Source: Candidatus Latescibacterota bacterium
GTDB lineage: Bacteria; JAAXHH01; JABIQT01
Reading direction: 5' to 3'
DNA length: 5,635 nucleotides
NCBI GenBank assembly: GCA_018667995.1
Contig: JABIQT010001138.1
Span: forward strand, 1-5,635
Shown here: piece by piece, positions 5,275 through 5,635 of the stretch
How the letters are laid out: every line of letters starts with the position of its first letter
Position numbering within the stretch: position 1 is the first letter of the stretch
Position numbers and translations under genes: made by a program
The notes under the pieces: generated by a model
What the model saw: the letters and a program-made list of their open reading frames with translations, nothing else
Told to the model about the DNA's origin: nothing
Databases searched by the model: none

Positions 5275-5635
5275 TGGAATATGACCTCCTGAATATCGAA
5301 TACCGGTCCGTTGTGGCAGACCCGCTCGTATCGATATACATCACTCCCCGGTTTCCGACAGGGGACCACGCACGCCATGCAAACACCAACGCCACAGGGC
5401 ATTATACCCTCAAGCGACACTTGGCCCGGCCGGTTAAAGTTTCCAGCAATAGTCTGGGTGCCCTTCATCATGGGTGTCGGGCCGCAAGCATAGAGAAAGT
5501 CACATCGTTCTGGCCGATGATTCAGTTCCTCTATGAGTAGCTCGGTGACGAATCCTCTGTGTCCTAGCGATCCGTCATCGGTAGCAAGAGACAGGTTGAT
5601 GCCATGCTTCTTGAGCTTCTCATGGCCGGACAGCA
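5271..5635 (-). CDS. pyrK: dihydroorotate dehydrogenase B, electron transfer subunit, C-terminal part
   Basis: Partial: the last 120 codons are present and the N-terminal flavin domain lies beyond the right edge. PyrK carries FAD and a 2Fe-2S cluster and moves electrons from PyrD's FMN to NAD+. Visible parts, numbered from the first complete codon, are LATDDGSLGHRG (16-27) and the nucleotide-binding YACGPTPMM (48-56). The cluster segment is MPCGVGVCMACVVPC (78-92), with the last ligand in ERVCHNGPVF (103-112). The cysteines read C80-x4-C85-x2-C88-x17-C106; the final gap is longer than the roughly 14 residues I recall for Gram-positive PyrK, and Cys92 is an extra cysteine. The gene ends with TGA in a GTGA overlap with pyrD, and its last codons hold pyrD's ribosome site. 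Confidence 0.95.
   Translation of the reverse strand, partial: LSGHEKLKKHGINLSLATDDGSLGHRGFVTELLIEELNHRPERCDFLYACGPTPMMKGTQTIAGNFNRPGQVSLEGIMPCGVGVCMACVVPCRKPGSDVYRYERVCHNGPVFDIQEVIFQ
5284..5290 (-). promoter_or_regulatory. strong ribosome binding site of pyrD
   Basis: AGGAGGT on the minus strand inside the last codons of pyrK, 9 bases before the GTG at 5274. It supports the GTG as the pyrD start despite the non-ATG codon and the overlap with the pyrK stop. Confidence 0.8.

Noticed and set aside
1-5635. CRISPR arrays, tRNA or rRNA genes, insertion sequences
   Set aside because: No regularly spaced direct repeats, transposase motifs or RNA gene signatures were seen on either strand.

Overview
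The window is bacterial DNA of moderate GC (about half, judged by eye) with tightly packed genes, all on the minus strand. It therefore reads from the right end (5635) to the left end (1). Nothing fixes the taxon. A class 1B pyrK-pyrD pair, a long-type (DAKRGDI) OMP decarboxylase, and a TIM-barrel isomerase, Gfo/Idh/MocA dehydrogenase and sialidase-like propeller alongside would suit an uncultured environmental bacterium such as the planctomycete/Latescibacterota/Poribacteria kind. That assignment is a guess.

Right part (5635 to about 3480): the distal end of a de novo pyrimidine operon. It holds the C-terminal third or so of pyrK (the FAD/2Fe-2S electron-transfer subunit of dihydroorotate dehydrogenase B), complete pyrD (the catalytic subunit) and complete pyrF (orotidine 5'-phosphate decarboxylase). 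pyrK and pyrD overlap as GTGA and pyrD/pyrF overlap by 16 bases, so the three are almost certainly co-transcribed and translationally coupled. A GC-rich hairpin with a short U-rich tail at 3480-3501 follows pyrF and probably ends the operon. The operon promoter lies outside the window.

Middle (about 3409 to 1617): a two-gene unit made of a sugar-phosphate isomerase/epimerase-like TIM barrel and a Gfo/Idh/MocA NAD(P)-dependent dehydrogenase, joined by an ATGA overlap. The TIM barrel seems to carry Gln and Glu where characterised relatives have the Glu and Asp metal ligands, and its start codon is uncertain.

Left part (1616 to 1): a 423-base stretch without a convincing gene but with a perfect 7+2+7 dyad (1313-1328). 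It is followed by a complete sialidase-like beta-propeller protein without a signal peptide, whose sialidase-type catalytic residues can be placed in the expected order. After a 21-base gap comes the start of a YkgJ-type cysteine-cluster protein that runs off the left edge.

The pyrimidine genes form one clear pathway. The isomerase/dehydrogenase pair, perhaps with the propeller protein, looks like a small carbohydrate-modifying set; its substrate cannot be read from the sequence.
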